Assembly: GCF_008831125.1 (NCBI RefSeq)
Contig: NZ_WBKA01000009.1
Coordinates: forward strand, 1 to 62,820
Direction of reading: 5' to 3'
Origin: Pseudoclavibacter caeni
GTDB taxonomy: Bacteria; Actinomycetota; Actinomycetes; Actinomycetales; Microbacteriaceae
Length of the DNA: 62,820 nt
This document shows, one piece after another, positions 27,542 to 36,350 of this stretch. Below the pieces are notes generated by a model. The model saw nothing but the letters and a program-made list of their open reading frames with translations, was not told where the DNA came from and made no database searches. Position numbers and translations under genes: made by a program. Every line of letters begins with the position of its first letter. Position 1 is the stretch's first letter.

Positions 27542-28372
27542 TCAGCGTGTCGCGGTCTGCAGGGCGAACGCCCGCGGGGCGCGTCGCCGGCGGGCGACCG
27601 GCCAGCGGCGCCGGGCGATGCACTCGGCGCGGTAGACGAGAGCGACCTCCCCGGTCGCCCGTCCCACGCGGGCCAGCGCATTGGCCAGCTCGGCGGGGCC
27701 GATCTGCCGGGCCGCCGCGTCGTCCGCGGCCAGCTCGATGAGCAGCCGAACCGGGCCGATGAAGGCACGGCCGCGCCACCGTGCCGGCGCGAGTCGCGTG
27801 GTCAGCTCGGCACAGCGCAGGATCGCTGCGTGCCGGCCGCGCAGATGCGCATACTCGTGGGCGATCACCGCGGTGAGCTGACGCTCGTCGAGCAGCGTGG
27901 ACATCGCCGACGACACGAGGATCTCCCGCGGCCGCCCCGGTGCGGCGCAGGCGATTGGCCGCTCGTCGTCGAAGTGCACGACGGTGAACCCGCGGTGCAC
28001 GTCACGGCGGGTGGCCATCGGCACGAGGTCGGCCAGCTGCTGCCGGAACGACAGTGCGAGCGGCTCGTTGGCCGACGCGAGCCAGGCGATCGCGGCGCCC
28101 AGCCCGAGCAACAGCAGCCAGGGCAGCACCGACACGAGCAGCGTCAACGGCAGGGAGGGCGCCGGCCCAGCGGCGAGCGCGCGAGCGGAGGCGACGGCCG
28201 GCACGGTCAGCGTGACGGCGACTCCCGCGACGAACAGGGCCACCCGCAGTCGGAGCGCCCGGCGCGGGCGCCGCACCTGGGCGGGGGTGACCGGCGGCAT
28301 CCCCGCGAGGGCGAGGGAGGCGACACCGATGAGGAACGCGAGCAGGAGGACGAGCCAGGAGAGCGTCGACAT
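27542..28372 (-). CDS. M56-family membrane metallopeptidase (BlaR1-like sensor)
   Basis: 276 residues with four predicted membrane helices (about residues 3-24, 41-63, 75-100 and one near 200) and a cytosolic zinc-protease motif HEYAH at residues 172-176. Lacks the extracellular penicillin-binding domain of true BlaR1. Paired with a BlaI/CopY-type repressor gene (7-base gap), it would cleave or destabilise the repressor on sensing a signal. The surrounding genes make copper the likely cue; that is inference. Confidence 0.88.
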   Translation of the reverse strand: MSTLSWLVLLLAFLIGVASLALAGMPPVTPAQVRRPRRALRLRVALFVAGVAVTLTVPAVASARALAAGPAPSLPLTLLVSVLPWLLLLGLGAAIAWLASANEPLALSFRQQLADLVPMATRRDVHRGFTVVHFDDERPIACAAPGRPREILVSSAMSTLLDERQLTAVIAHEYAHLRGRHAAILRCAELTTRLAPARWRGRAFIGPVRLLIELAADDAAARQIGPAELANALARVGRATGEVALVYRAECIARRRWPVARRRRAPRAFALQTATR

Positions 28373-28379
28373 CGGCGGG

Positions 28380-28751
28380 TCAGTCGTCGCGGAGGGCGCG
28401 ACGCAGCACGTCCAGATCGTCATCGGTGAGCTCGCCGGCGAACCGCAGCAGCGCGGCCCGGCGGTCGTCGACCTCGTCGAGGGTGTGACGCATGTGCAGC
28501 GACGCCTGCTCCTCCTCGGAGCGGGCCGCGGTGAAGCGCACCCGGCGGGGAGCGTCGCCGTGTCGGACGACCATGCCCTTCTCGGTCAGTCGGTCGAGCA
28601 CCGTGATCACGGTCGTGTAAGCGGGGACGGGACCGCGACCCTGCAGCGCGTCGCGCACCTGGGTGGCGCCGAGCGGCTCCTCCGCCGCCCAGAGCACCTT
28701 CATTACCTGCTGCTCGAGCTCGCCGCGTCGGCGTGATCGGATGCCGGCCAT
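28380..28751 (-). CDS. BlaI/MecI/CopY-family repressor
   Basis: 123 residues. Winged helix in the first ~75 residues (RGELEQQVMKVLWAAEEPLG, then AYTTVITVLDRLTEKGMV), followed by a charged dimerisation region. This is the BlaI/MecI/CopY family that includes copper-responsive CopY. No Cys metal site of the CxCxxxxCxC CopY type is present, so signal input is more likely through the partner M56 protease. Start ATG 28751 has AAGGAGG upstream. Likely regulator of the CTAC...GTAG dyads in this window. Confidence 0.92.
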   Translation of the reverse strand: MAGIRSRRRGELEQQVMKVLWAAEEPLGATQVRDALQGRGPVPAYTTVITVLDRLTEKGMVVRHGDAPRRVRFTAARSEEEQASLHMRHTLDEVDDRRAALLRFAGELTDDDLDVLRRALRDD

Positions 28752-29151
28752 GCTGCCTCCTTTATGCACTGCGGTCGCGGGCGGATCTCGCCGGGGCCGC
28801 TCTGGGTGTCGATGTCCGCTCTGGGTGCCGACGTCTGGGCAGATGCCGCCCTTCGTGACGAATGGGCATGCCACGACCAGCTTCATTCTACGCGATGTCG
28901 AGACCGAGCGGGTGTGCCGGTGCGGGTGGTGGAGCAGGTGTGCTGGAACTGGGGCAGTGGACCGGGGCGTGCCGGAACAGGCTGCGCGTGAGGGCTGTGG
29001 GCGCTGGTGCGGGTTGTGAGTGCTGAGGGGACTCGGCCACGAATGAGCCAGCGCGTGCCAGGGCAGCCACGTCTGCGCCATCAGGCGGTGCAGAGGGGAC
29101 TGTGCAGCAACAGGGTGGCGTGATCGTGGTCGTCGGTGCGTCGGGCCGGTG
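28752..29151. other. 400-base intergenic region before the BlaI/CopY gene
   Basis: Contains the leader and promoter of the repressor-protease pair and a degenerate operator at 28888-28900. A 19-base sequence GGCCACGAATGAGCCAGCG (29035-29053) recurs with one change at 36228-36246. No gene is supported. Confidence 0.4.
28888..28900. promoter_or_regulatory. Half-degenerate operator before the BlaI/CopY gene
   Basis: CTACGCGATGTCG retains one full CTAC half and an imperfect second half. The 16-base string TCTACGCGATGTCGAG here is repeated exactly at 31208-31223 beside the copD operator. It suggests autoregulation with a weaker site. Confidence 0.5.
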
Positions 29152-29985
29152 TCACGCGATCATGGTGAGGGACATGATCGCCATGCCGAGGCAGCCGCAG
29201 GTGGCCAGGGCGTTCTCGGCACTGAACCGCGTGCGGCGTGCGGCGGTGGCTGACCGGGCAGCGGCCCCACCCGTTCTGTCGGCCTTGTCAGCCCGACACG
29301 CAGGCCCACACCCGCAGTCGACTGGAGCCGGTCGGGCGGCCGGGGTCTCCGTGTCCTGGTCGGCCGGGACTATGGTGGCCGGGACTGTGGTGGACGGGGT
29401 CGCTCCGGTCTGAATCACGTCGGCAGGGGGCACGTCTGCGGGGTTCGCGGCGGCTGACCTCGCGACTGCCGGGCTCGGCACGATCGGGATCCGCACAGCG
29501 CATCCGCCGGCGAACACGATCATGAGCGCGGTCGCGGCCACCCCGAGCAGGCCGAGCAGCCCGGTGGTCATCGTCATCCGCATGCCCTCCATGCCAGACA
29601 TATCGGGCATCACGGCCATCGCCTGGTCCATGCGCGCCGGCGCCATCGCCACCGCCATCCACGCCATGACGAGCATCATCGCCGCGTGCATCGTGCAGTG
29701 CCAGCCGTGCGGCGTGCGACGGGCGGCCCAGGCGCGCCCGGCGAACCACACGGTCGCGACGAGGAATCCCGCGGCCAGCGCGTCGGCCGGCACCACCCCG
29801 CACAGTGCCCGCCACAGCCCGGACCACGGCATCGCGATCATCACGAGGTTCATGAGGGCCTGCAGCAGCGCGTCGACCCGCGCGACGGGGGTGAGGCCCG
29901 GGGCGAGCAGATCGGCCAGTGACAGCGCGGTGGTCACCAGGAACACCGCGGTGAGCGGGACGGCCAGCCACAATGAGAGCTCCAT
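29152..29985 (-). CDS. DUF5134-like copper-locus membrane protein
   Basis: 277 residues. Membrane helices in the first half, rich in Met (ALMNLVMIAMPWSGLWRAL, then HCTMHAAMMLVMAWMAVAM), a Met-rich loop (MDQAMAVMPDMSGMEGMRM), a further helix and a long Pro/Ala/Thr linker leading to DCGCGPACRADKADR and a C-terminal helix. Same architecture as the protein at 7530-8330. The start overlaps the copD stop (TGATG), so the two are translationally coupled. Function unknown; copper binding is inferred from composition and context. Confidence 0.75.
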   Translation of the reverse strand: MELSLWLAVPLTAVFLVTTALSLADLLAPGLTPVARVDALLQALMNLVMIAMPWSGLWRALCGVVPADALAAGFLVATVWFAGRAWAARRTPHGWHCTMHAAMMLVMAWMAVAMAPARMDQAMAVMPDMSGMEGMRMTMTTGLLGLLGVAATALMIVFAGGCAVRIPIVPSPAVARSAAANPADVPPADVIQTGATPSTTVPATIVPADQDTETPAARPAPVDCGCGPACRADKADRTGGAAARSATAARRTRFSAENALATCGCLGMAIMSLTMIA

Positions 29986-31163
29986 CAGCGACCCCTCTCC
30001 GCAGGCGTGATGGTCTCGGGCGCCGCATCGGTCGGCGCGCCGAGCTCGGCGGGCGCCGCGGCGATGAGCTCGCGCGCGTCCGAGCCGATGACTGGGACGA
30101 CGGACGCGACCGTCGCCGGCGTGGTCTCTGCACTGACGGCCGCGGCAGCCGTCATCTCGTGCGGACTCTGAGTGGTGAGGACGCCGGTGACCGTGAGCAG
30201 CGCGGCGAGCACGAGCGCCTCCCAGCCGACCGCCCGGCGCAGTGACGCGAGCACGGCGACGGTGTTCAGGTGGAGTGCGACGGCCCCGGGCCTCGCGTCG
30301 GTGGCCTCGGGCGGTGCGTGACGGGGCACCGGTTCTGCGTCGGCGGGGCCGGGTGACACGTCGAGAGCGTCAGGAGTCGCCTGGACTGCTCCAGACTCTG
30401 TCTCGGTGGTCCTGCGGGGGACGTCGTGGGTGCCGCTCTCGGCGGCGAGGGCGCGATGCAGCGCGGGCAGCAGCCGCCAGCGGTTCCACCCGGCGATCGG
30501 CAGCACCCCCGCGACGAGCGCGATCTTCAGCAGTAGCAGGTGCCCCCAAGCGGTCGTGAGCAGGGGCGTCCACCGGCCGCCCAGCACGAGCCAGGCCATG
30601 CCGAGCCCGCTGACGACGATCAGGCCGACGCTCCATGCGGCCAGTGCGGAGAAGCGTCCCGCGACGTCGAGCGCGTGGCGCGGGTCGGCGGCGCGATCGG
30701 CGAGCAGGCGGGCGAGCGCGAGCAGCCCGCCCGCCCAGAACGCGCCGACGAGCAGGTGCACGACGTCCGCGCCGACCATGAGCGGATGCGGGGTGACGCT
30801 CACGCTGTGCCCGGTCGCCACCGGTGCGGCGAGCAGCAGCAGCGTCACCCACGTGCCCCGGCCGGGCAGGAGCGCGCCGACCAGACCGGCGGCGGCGAGC
30901 GCCAGAGCGAGCAGGGGCTGCCAGGTGACGCCGGGCAGCCAGGCGGCGGGACGCCACACGGCGTCGGGGGCGAGCCCGAGCACGCGGGCGGCGTCCAGCG
31001 GCACCAGCGCCGCCGTGGCGAGCAGGGCGACGAGCGCGAGGACGTGGCGGGTGCGGGGCAGCGGCGGGGTGCCGGCGAGTCGCCAGCCGATCACGAGCCC
31101 CGCCGCGGGCAGAGCGGCGAGCAGCTGCACGGCCCCGGCCGTCTCGATGAGCGATGCGAGCAC
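29985..31163 (-). CDS. copD: CopD-family copper transport membrane protein
   Basis: 392 residues, GTG start at 31163 with AGGGGA upstream. About eight to nine membrane helices; the CopD core is visible as MVGADVVHLLVGAFWAGGLL followed by TTAWGHLLLLKIALVAGVLP. A poorly conserved ~60-residue polar insert (after RRTTETESGAV) precedes the last helix and C-terminal tail. Believed to pass copper between CopC and the cytoplasm. Its promoter carries a full and a degenerate operator copy. Cotranscribed with the DUF5134-like gene. Confidence 0.88.
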   Translation of the reverse strand: MLASLIETAGAVQLLAALPAAGLVIGWRLAGTPPLPRTRHVLALVALLATAALVPLDAARVLGLAPDAVWRPAAWLPGVTWQPLLALALAAAGLVGALLPGRGTWVTLLLLAAPVATGHSVSVTPHPLMVGADVVHLLVGAFWAGGLLALARLLADRAADPRHALDVAGRFSALAAWSVGLIVVSGLGMAWLVLGGRWTPLLTTAWGHLLLLKIALVAGVLPIAGWNRWRLLPALHRALAAESGTHDVPRRTTETESGAVQATPDALDVSPGPADAEPVPRHAPPEATDARPGAVALHLNTVAVLASLRRAVGWEALVLAALLTVTGVLTTQSPHEMTAAAAVSAETTPATVASVVPVIGSDARELIAAAPAELGAPTDAAPETITPAERGR

Positions 31164-31190
31164 GCGATCCCCTGACCTTCCTCATATCTC

Positions 31191-31221
31191 TCTACAGACT
31201 GTAGAACTCTACGCGATGTCG
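31191..31221. promoter_or_regulatory. BlaI/CopY-type operators before copD
   Basis: Perfect-arm dyad TCTACAGACTGTAGA (31191-31205) followed by the degenerate CTACGCGATGTCG (31209-31221). They lie in the divergent region between copD and the MFS gene, closer to copD, and could affect both. Confidence 0.65.
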
Positions 31222-31313
31222 AGGGAAGGCGTCGGCGGGGTCGGGTATTATCACCCCAGCGCCCGCGCTCCCTGGCTGACCGGCCCGGCCCGGGGCGCGG
31301 AGACGAGCGCGCG

Positions 31314-32966
31314 ATGACCCCCTCACCACACAGCCCCCGCCCGGCGAGCGAGGAGGTGACCGCCGGGGCGCCCGCGCCGGCATCGCCCGCCTCGGACGTC
31401 CTCACCCCGCGCCGCCACCTCGCGCTCGTGACGATCAGTCTCGCCGTCGCGCTCGTCATCGCCGACGGCACCGTGGTCAACGTGGTGATCCCGGACATCG
31501 TCGCCGACCTCGCGGCCACTTCGACCCAGGTGCAGTGGATCCAGGAGGCCTACACGCTCGTGTTCGCCGCGCTGCTGCTCGTGTTCGGCGTGCTCGCCGA
31601 CCGGGTCGGCCGCCGGCGCACGCTCGTCGCGGGGCTCGTCGTCTTCGCCGGCGCGTCTCTGGCCGCCCAGCTCGCTCCGACCCCCGACGCCCTCGTCGCA
31701 ACCCGGGTGGCCCAGGGAGTCGGCGGGGCGATGATCCTGCCGACCACGCTCAGCCTCATCAACGCCGGTTACACTGGCCGCGCCCGCGGCATCGCGTTCG
31801 CCGTGTGGGGGTCGACGATCGGGGGCATGGCCGCGGTCGGTCCGCTGCTCGGCGGGTGGCTGGCCACCGCGGTCGGCTGGCGGTGGGCGTTCGGCATCAA
31901 CCCGCCCGTGTGCGTGGTGCTCGTCGTGGCGACGCTCGCGCTCGTCGACGAGAGCCGCTCGCCGCGTTCCCGGTCGGTCGACCCGGTCGGCGCGGCGCTG
32001 AGCGTCATCGGCCTCGCCGCACTCACCTTCGGGCTCATCGAGGGGCGCACCCTCGGCTGGTGGTGGTCCATGGGCGCGTTCACGATCGGCGGGTGGACGT
32101 GGCCTCTGGCGATCTCCCCGGTGCCGGTCGCCCTGGCGGTCGCCGTCGCATCCCTCGCCGGGCTCGCGCGCTGGGCGCTCGTGCGCGCCCGCGCCGGTCG
32201 CGACGCGCTGATCGACGTGCGCCTGTACCGCATCCCGAGCTTCCGTGACGGCAGCATCGTCGCCGCGATCGTGAGCATGGGGGAGTTCGGCATCATCCTC
32301 GCCCTGCCGATCTGGCTGCAGAACGTGCGCGGGCTCACCGCGCTGCAGACCGGGTGGCTGATCGTGGTGCTCGCGGCGGGCTCGTTCGCCTCCAGCGGCG
32401 TCGCGGCGACGCTGGGGCGGCGGATGCGGGCCGTCACCGTGGTGCGGCTCGGCCTCGTCGCCGAGATCGCGGGCGTCGGCGGTGTGGGGGTCGCGGTGTG
32501 GCTGGGGCCGGGGTGGGGGTGGCTCGTGCCTGCGCTGTTCGTCTATGGGGTCGGCGTCGGCCTCGCCACCGCCCAGCTGACCGGCGTCGTGCTGCAGGAC
32601 GTGCCGCGCGAGGAGTCCGGGGCCGCCTCGGGTGCCCAGTCGACCGCTCGCCAGCTCGGCAGCGCGCTCGGCATCGCGGTGCTCGGCACGGTGCTCTACG
32701 CCACGGCCGGGTCGGTCACCGCCGATGCGATCGCGGACGCCGGGACGCCGCCCGCGCAGGCGTCGGTGCTGGCGCAGGCGATCGTCGACTCCTCCGGCGG
32801 GCTCATCGCCGGGCTCGACGCCGACGGGCAGACCGCGGCGGCCGACGCCGGCCGCGCCGGGTTCACCGCGGGGACGCGGGACGCCGCGTTCGCCGCTGCG
32901 TGTGCGCTCGTCGTGGGGCTCGCTGCGACGGCGACGCTCGGGCGACGGCGAGAAGAGGCGGAGTGA
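31314..32966 (+). CDS. MFS exporter, DHA2 (14-TM) family
   Basis: 550 residues with about 14 membrane helices. VALVIADGTVVNVVIPDI is the DHA2 motif (D in the first helix), then QWIQEAYTLVFAALLLVFG and LADRVGRRRTLVAG (motif A), and ATRVAQGVGGAMILPTTLSL (motif B). Proton-driven efflux of drugs or metabolites; no specific substrate can be named. Divergent from copD, and its promoter region contains the copper-type operators, so copper-linked control is possible. Confidence 0.92.
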   Translation: MTPSPHSPRPASEEVTAGAPAPASPASDVLTPRRHLALVTISLAVALVIADGTVVNVVIPDIVADLAATSTQVQWIQEAYTLVFAALLLVFGVLADRVGRRRTLVAGLVVFAGASLAAQLAPTPDALVATRVAQGVGGAMILPTTLSLINAGYTGRARGIAFAVWGSTIGGMAAVGPLLGGWLATAVGWRWAFGINPPVCVVLVVATLALVDESRSPRSRSVDPVGAALSVIGLAALTFGLIEGRTLGWWWSMGAFTIGGWTWPLAISPVPVALAVAVASLAGLARWALVRARAGRDALIDVRLYRIPSFRDGSIVAAIVSMGEFGIILALPIWLQNVRGLTALQTGWLIVVLAAGSFASSGVAATLGRRMRAVTVVRLGLVAEIAGVGGVGVAVWLGPGWGWLVPALFVYGVGVGLATAQLTGVVLQDVPREESGAASGAQSTARQLGSALGIAVLGTVLYATAGSVTADAIADAGTPPAQASVLAQAIVDSSGGLIAGLDADGQTAAADAGRAGFTAGTRDAAFAAACALVVGLAATATLGRRREEAE

Positions 32967-33034
32967 TGGGGCGGCGGCGGCACGAGGAGGACGTGCCGCC
33001 GCCCGGGAGGAGGCTCCCGTCACTGAGGTGTTAC

Positions 33035-33049
33035 TGAGAACAGTTCTCA
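33035..33049. promoter_or_regulatory. 15-base perfect palindrome, unknown operator or terminator
   Basis: TGAGAAC-a-GTTCTCA, in the gap between the MFS gene and umuD, about 100 bases upstream of the LexA box. The arms are too short for a strong terminator; it looks more like a protein-binding site. Confidence 0.4.
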
Positions 33050-33148
33050 ACTTACAGGGGTGACGTCCGGTGCGCAAGTCCGTGTGCGCTCACTCGGCCG
33101 ATCCGCCGACGTCCTCGGTCGTGTCGGTGCCGCCGCCTATACTCGCGT

Positions 33149-33164
33149 TCGAACACAGTTTCGA
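33149..33164. promoter_or_regulatory. LexA (SOS) box upstream of umuD
   Basis: TCGAACacagTTTCGA matches the actinobacterial/Bacillus LexA box TCGAAC-n4-GTTCGA with one change. It lies about 70 bases before the umuD start, consistent with SOS control of umuDC. Confidence 0.8.
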
Positions 33165-33235
33165 ATGCGGTCGCGCGCGGTGCGGCGTCAGGAACCCTGA
33201 CCCCACACCACGCCGAGCGGAGAGGAAGGCCGGTC

Positions 33236-33697
33236 ATGGCGGGATGCGAGAGCGGGCGGGAACGGGTGGGACTCGCCACGGTCATGCCCATGCGGGTGCG
33301 ACCGCGCGAGCACGTCGCAGTGCTCGCCGCGGCGACCCCCGTGCACGCGGGGTTCCCGTCGCCGGCGCAGGACTACTTCGACGGTGCGATCGACCTCAAC
33401 GAGCATCTGATCGGCGACCCCGTGGCGACGTTCCTCGTGCGGGTCGCGGGCGACTCGATGATCGGCGCCGGCATCGCCGACGGCGACGAGGTCATCGTCG
33501 ACCGCTCGCTCGACCCCGGCGACGGCAGCGTCGTGATCGCCGTCGTCGACGGGGAGCTGACGATCAAGCGGCTGCGCCTGACCGGGCACGGCCCCGAGCT
33601 GCACCCGGAGAACCCCGCCTACCCGGTCATCCGGGTCGGCTCCGCCGCCGAGCTCGTCATCTGGGGCGTGGTGACCCGATGCCTGCACCGACTGTGA
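33236..33697 (+). CDS. umuD: UmuD-type S24 peptidase, SOS mutagenesis subunit
   Basis: 153 residues. LexA-like self-cleaving fold: cleavage site in [12 protein letters not shown] (Ala-Gly), catalytic Ser in [11 protein letters not shown], catalytic Lys in ELTIKRLRL. After RecA-stimulated self-cleavage the product joins UmuC to form the translesion polymerase pol V. Start ATG 33236 with GAGGAAGG upstream. It overlaps umuC by 19 bases. Such adjacent umuDC pairs occur on chromosomes and plasmids alike. Confidence 0.92.
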   Translation: MAGCESGRERVGLATVMPMRVRPREHVAVLAAATPVHAGFPSPAQDYFDGAIDLNEHLIGDPVATFLVRVAGDSMIGAGIADGDEVIVDRSLDPGDGSVVIAVVDGELTIKRLRLTGHGPELHPENPAYPVIRVGSAAELVIWGVVTRCLHRL

Positions 33698-35109
33698 GCG
33701 CGACGGGCGCGACCATCGGCGCGCCGGACAGGACGGTGACGCCGGGGCAGTCCGGGCATCAGCCTGACGGGCGGGCCGACGGTGGCGGCGTGACCGTCGG
33801 GTCGCCCGGGCCAAGGCAGGCCGCGGCCCGGCGGGCGCGGCGACTCACCCGGTTCGCGCTCGTCGACGTCAACTCGTGCTTCGCCGCCTGTGAGCGCGTG
33901 CTGCACCCGGAGCTGTGGGGGCGGCCCGTGGTGGTGCTCTCGAACAACGACGGCTGCGTCGTCGCCCGTTCCGCGGAGGCGAAGGCCCTCGGCGTCCCGA
34001 TGGGAGAGCCGTGGTTCCGCATCCGGGGCTGGGCCGAGCGGCACGGGGTCGTCGCCCGCTCCTCCAACTACGAGCTGTACGGTGACCTCTCCTGGCGCAT
34101 CATGACCCTGCTCGGCCGGTTCAGCCCGACCGTGGAGCAGTACTCCATCGACGAGGCGTTCGTCACCCTCGAGGGCACCCTCGAGCAGATCGAGGCGACA
34201 GCCCGGGCGGCGCGTGCCCGCATCCTGCACAACCTCGGCATCCCCGTGTCAGTGGGCATCGCATCCACCCGCACGCTCGCCAAGCTCGCCAGTCACGGAG
34301 CCAAGCAGACACCCGCGCTCGGCGGCGTGGCCACGATCGACCGCTACCCCGGGGTGCGGCTCGACCGGATCCTCGAGGCCACGCCGGTCGGCGACCTGTG
34401 GGGCGTCGGACGGCGCGGGGTGCGACGGCTGGCCGGGCTCGGCATCGAGAACGCCCGACAGCTGCGCGACAGCGACGTCGAGAGCATGCGGCGACGGTTC
34501 AGCGTCACGATGGCGCACACGATCCTGGAGCTGCGCGGGCGCCCCTGCATCGAGCTGACCGGGTACGACACGGCCCGACGCGAGCAGGTGATGTTCTCCC
34601 GCAGCTTCGCCACGCCGGTGACCGACCCGCTGCGGATGCGGCAGGTGCTGTCGGTGTACGCGCAGCACGCGTCGCGGCGCCTGCGCGCCCAGAGGGCGCA
34701 GGCCGGGGCGGTGACCGCTTGGGCGCAGACCGCCTGGGCGACCCCGCCGGTGCACACCGCGTCGGGGACGGCCGGGATCCCCGGGCGCACGGACGACCCG
34801 GTCGTCATCACCCGGGCAGCGTGCGCGCTCGTGCTGCCACGGATGGGGGAGGGCCACCGGTTCGTGCGGGCCGGGGTGAGCCTCACCGACCTCGGCAGCG
34901 CCACGAGCCGGCCGCTCGACCTCTTCGCACCGCGGACGCCGACGGCGGACATCGGCGGGGTGCTCGACCGGGTCAACGGACGGCTCGGCCGCGGCGCGAT
35001 CGGGCTCGGCCTGGCCGGGCTGCGCGACGGCGCCGACTGGGGAATGCGCCGCGATCTGCTCTCGAACCGGGGCACCACGCACTGGGCCGAGCTCGCGACC
35101 GTGCGGTGA
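33679..35109 (+). CDS. umuC: UmuC-type Y-family DNA polymerase
   Basis: 476 residues. After a ~50-residue disordered N-terminus, the catalytic domain starts with [16 protein letters not shown] (first Asp), then [27 protein letters not shown], and the [10 protein letters not shown] motif holding the catalytic Asp-Glu. HhH region [13 protein letters not shown], then [17 protein letters not shown]. The C-terminal little-finger region matches the UmuC subgroup. Error-prone translesion synthesis across damaged bases. ATG 33679 overlaps umuD; a GTG at 33696 is an alternative. Expressed under the LexA box. Confidence 0.93.
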   Translation: MPAPTVSATGATIGAPDRTVTPGQSGHQPDGRADGGGVTVGSPGPRQAAARRARRLTRFALVDVNSCFAACERVLHPELWGRPVVVLSNNDGCVVARSAEAKALGVPMGEPWFRIRGWAERHGVVARSSNYELYGDLSWRIMTLLGRFSPTVEQYSIDEAFVTLEGTLEQIEATARAARARILHNLGIPVSVGIASTRTLAKLASHGAKQTPALGGVATIDRYPGVRLDRILEATPVGDLWGVGRRGVRRLAGLGIENARQLRDSDVESMRRRFSVTMAHTILELRGRPCIELTGYDTARREQVMFSRSFATPVTDPLRMRQVLSVYAQHASRRLRAQRAQAGAVTAWAQTAWATPPVHTASGTAGIPGRTDDPVVITRAACALVLPRMGEGHRFVRAGVSLTDLGSATSRPLDLFAPRTPTADIGGVLDRVNGRLGRGAIGLGLAGLRDGADWGMRRDLLSNRGTTHWAELATVR

Positions 35110-35140
35110 GGGCCAGATCGCGATCCCGGCGGCGGGCGCC

Positions 35141-36139
35141 TCAGGGCACGAGCACCGCGGCCCCGGCGAACGCCCCGGCCTTGAGATCCTGCAGGGCGCG
35201 CTGCCCGTCGGCGAGGGCGTACTCGTGCGTGGTCACGTCGAGATGGTGCTCGCCGGCGAACGCGAGGAACGCCTCACCGTCGCCACGGGTGTTCGAGGTG
35301 ACGCTGCGCAGCTGCTTCTCGTAGAACAGATCGGTCTCGTAGTGCAGCGGCGGGATGTCGCTCAGGTAGATGCCCGCACAGGCGAGTGTGCCGCCGCGGT
35401 CGAGCGCCCGCATCGCCGGGATGACGATGTCGCCGACCGGCGCGAACAGGATCGCCGCGTCGAGCGGCTCGGGCGGCATGTCGTACGCGCCCCCGGCCGA
35501 GGCGCAGCCGAGCTCGAGGGCGAGACGCCGCGCCTCCTCGTCACGGGTGAGCACGTGCACCCGAGCGCCGCGGGCCAGCGCCACCTGCGCGGTCAGATGC
35601 GCGGAGCCGCCGAACCCGTACAGACCGAGCACGCCGCCCTCCGGCAGCTCGGCGCGCTCGAGCGCGCGGTAGCCGATGATGCCCGCGCACAGCAGCGGCG
35701 CCAACTCGGCGTCCGAGTACCCGTCAGGCAGGCGGTAGGCGAAGTCGGCGGGCACGGTGGTGACCTCGGCGTAGCCGCCGTTCGCGTCCCACCCCGTGTA
35801 CCGCGAGTTCGGACACAGGTTCTCGGCGCCCGCCCGGCAGTACTTGCACGTGCCGCAGGTGTGTCGCAGCCAGGCCACCCCGACCCGGTCGCCGACGGCG
35901 AAGCCGGTGACGCCCTCGCCGAGCGCGGTGACCTCGCCGACGACCTCGTGCCCCGGGATGACGTGCTCGTGGTGCACGGGCAGGTCGCCCTCGCTCACGT
36001 GCAGGTCGGTGCGGCACACGCCGCAGGCGAGCACCCGCAGCTGCAGCTCGCCCGGCCCAGCCTCGGGCTCGGGGATCTCGACCCACTCCAACGGGTTCTG
36101 CGTGATCGGCGCCGGATGCGTCACTCGCCATGCGTGCAT
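35141..36139 (-). CDS. Zinc-dependent alcohol dehydrogenase
   Basis: 332 residues of the medium-chain dehydrogenase family. Catalytic zinc ligands in [10 protein letters not shown] and GHEVVGEV; structural zinc cysteines in [20 protein letters not shown]-binding Rossmann fold with [21 protein letters not shown] (the pattern GFGGSA). This matches the AdhA/COG1064 subgroup acting on simple alcohols or aldehydes with NAD(P). Stands alone between umuC and the holin-like gene. Physiological substrate not determinable. Confidence 0.92.
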   Translation of the reverse strand: MHAWRVTHPAPITQNPLEWVEIPEPEAGPGELQLRVLACGVCRTDLHVSEGDLPVHHEHVIPGHEVVGEVTALGEGVTGFAVGDRVGVAWLRHTCGTCKYCRAGAENLCPNSRYTGWDANGGYAEVTTVPADFAYRLPDGYSDAELAPLLCAGIIGYRALERAELPEGGVLGLYGFGGSAHLTAQVALARGARVHVLTRDEEARRLALELGCASAGGAYDMPPEPLDAAILFAPVGDIVIPAMRALDRGGTLACAGIYLSDIPPLHYETDLFYEKQLRSVTSNTRGDGEAFLAFAGEHHLDVTTHEYALADGQRALQDLKAGAFAGAAVLVP

Positions 36140-36227
36140 GTGGTCCTCCTTCGAGCCCCGCGGACGTGCGCCCGCGCACGTTCACGGTACCGCGGGCCGG
36201 TGCGGGGTGCGCGATGACGTGGGACGC

Positions 36228-36330
36228 GGCCACGAATGCGCCAGCGGGATGAGTCACGACCAGTCTGACCCCACAGGGCGGCGCTCTCGTGGCTGCCGGG
36301 CGGAGGAGTGGCGCTCTCGTGGCTGGCGGG
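36228..36330. repeat. Short intergenic repeats
   Basis: GGCCACGAATGCGCCAGCG (36228-36246) matches 29035-29053 in 18 of 19 bases. GGCGCTCTCGTGGCTG followed by CCGGG (36280-36300) is repeated at 36310-36330 with one change. They may be strain-specific repetitive elements; no function is evident. Confidence 0.45.
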
Positions 36331-36350
36331 TCGCCGACAGTCGCCGCCGC

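Noticed and set aside
31323-33077. 584-codon minus-strand ORF opposite the MFS gene
   Set aside because: Shadow of GC-rich codon bias; no membrane or catalytic signature.
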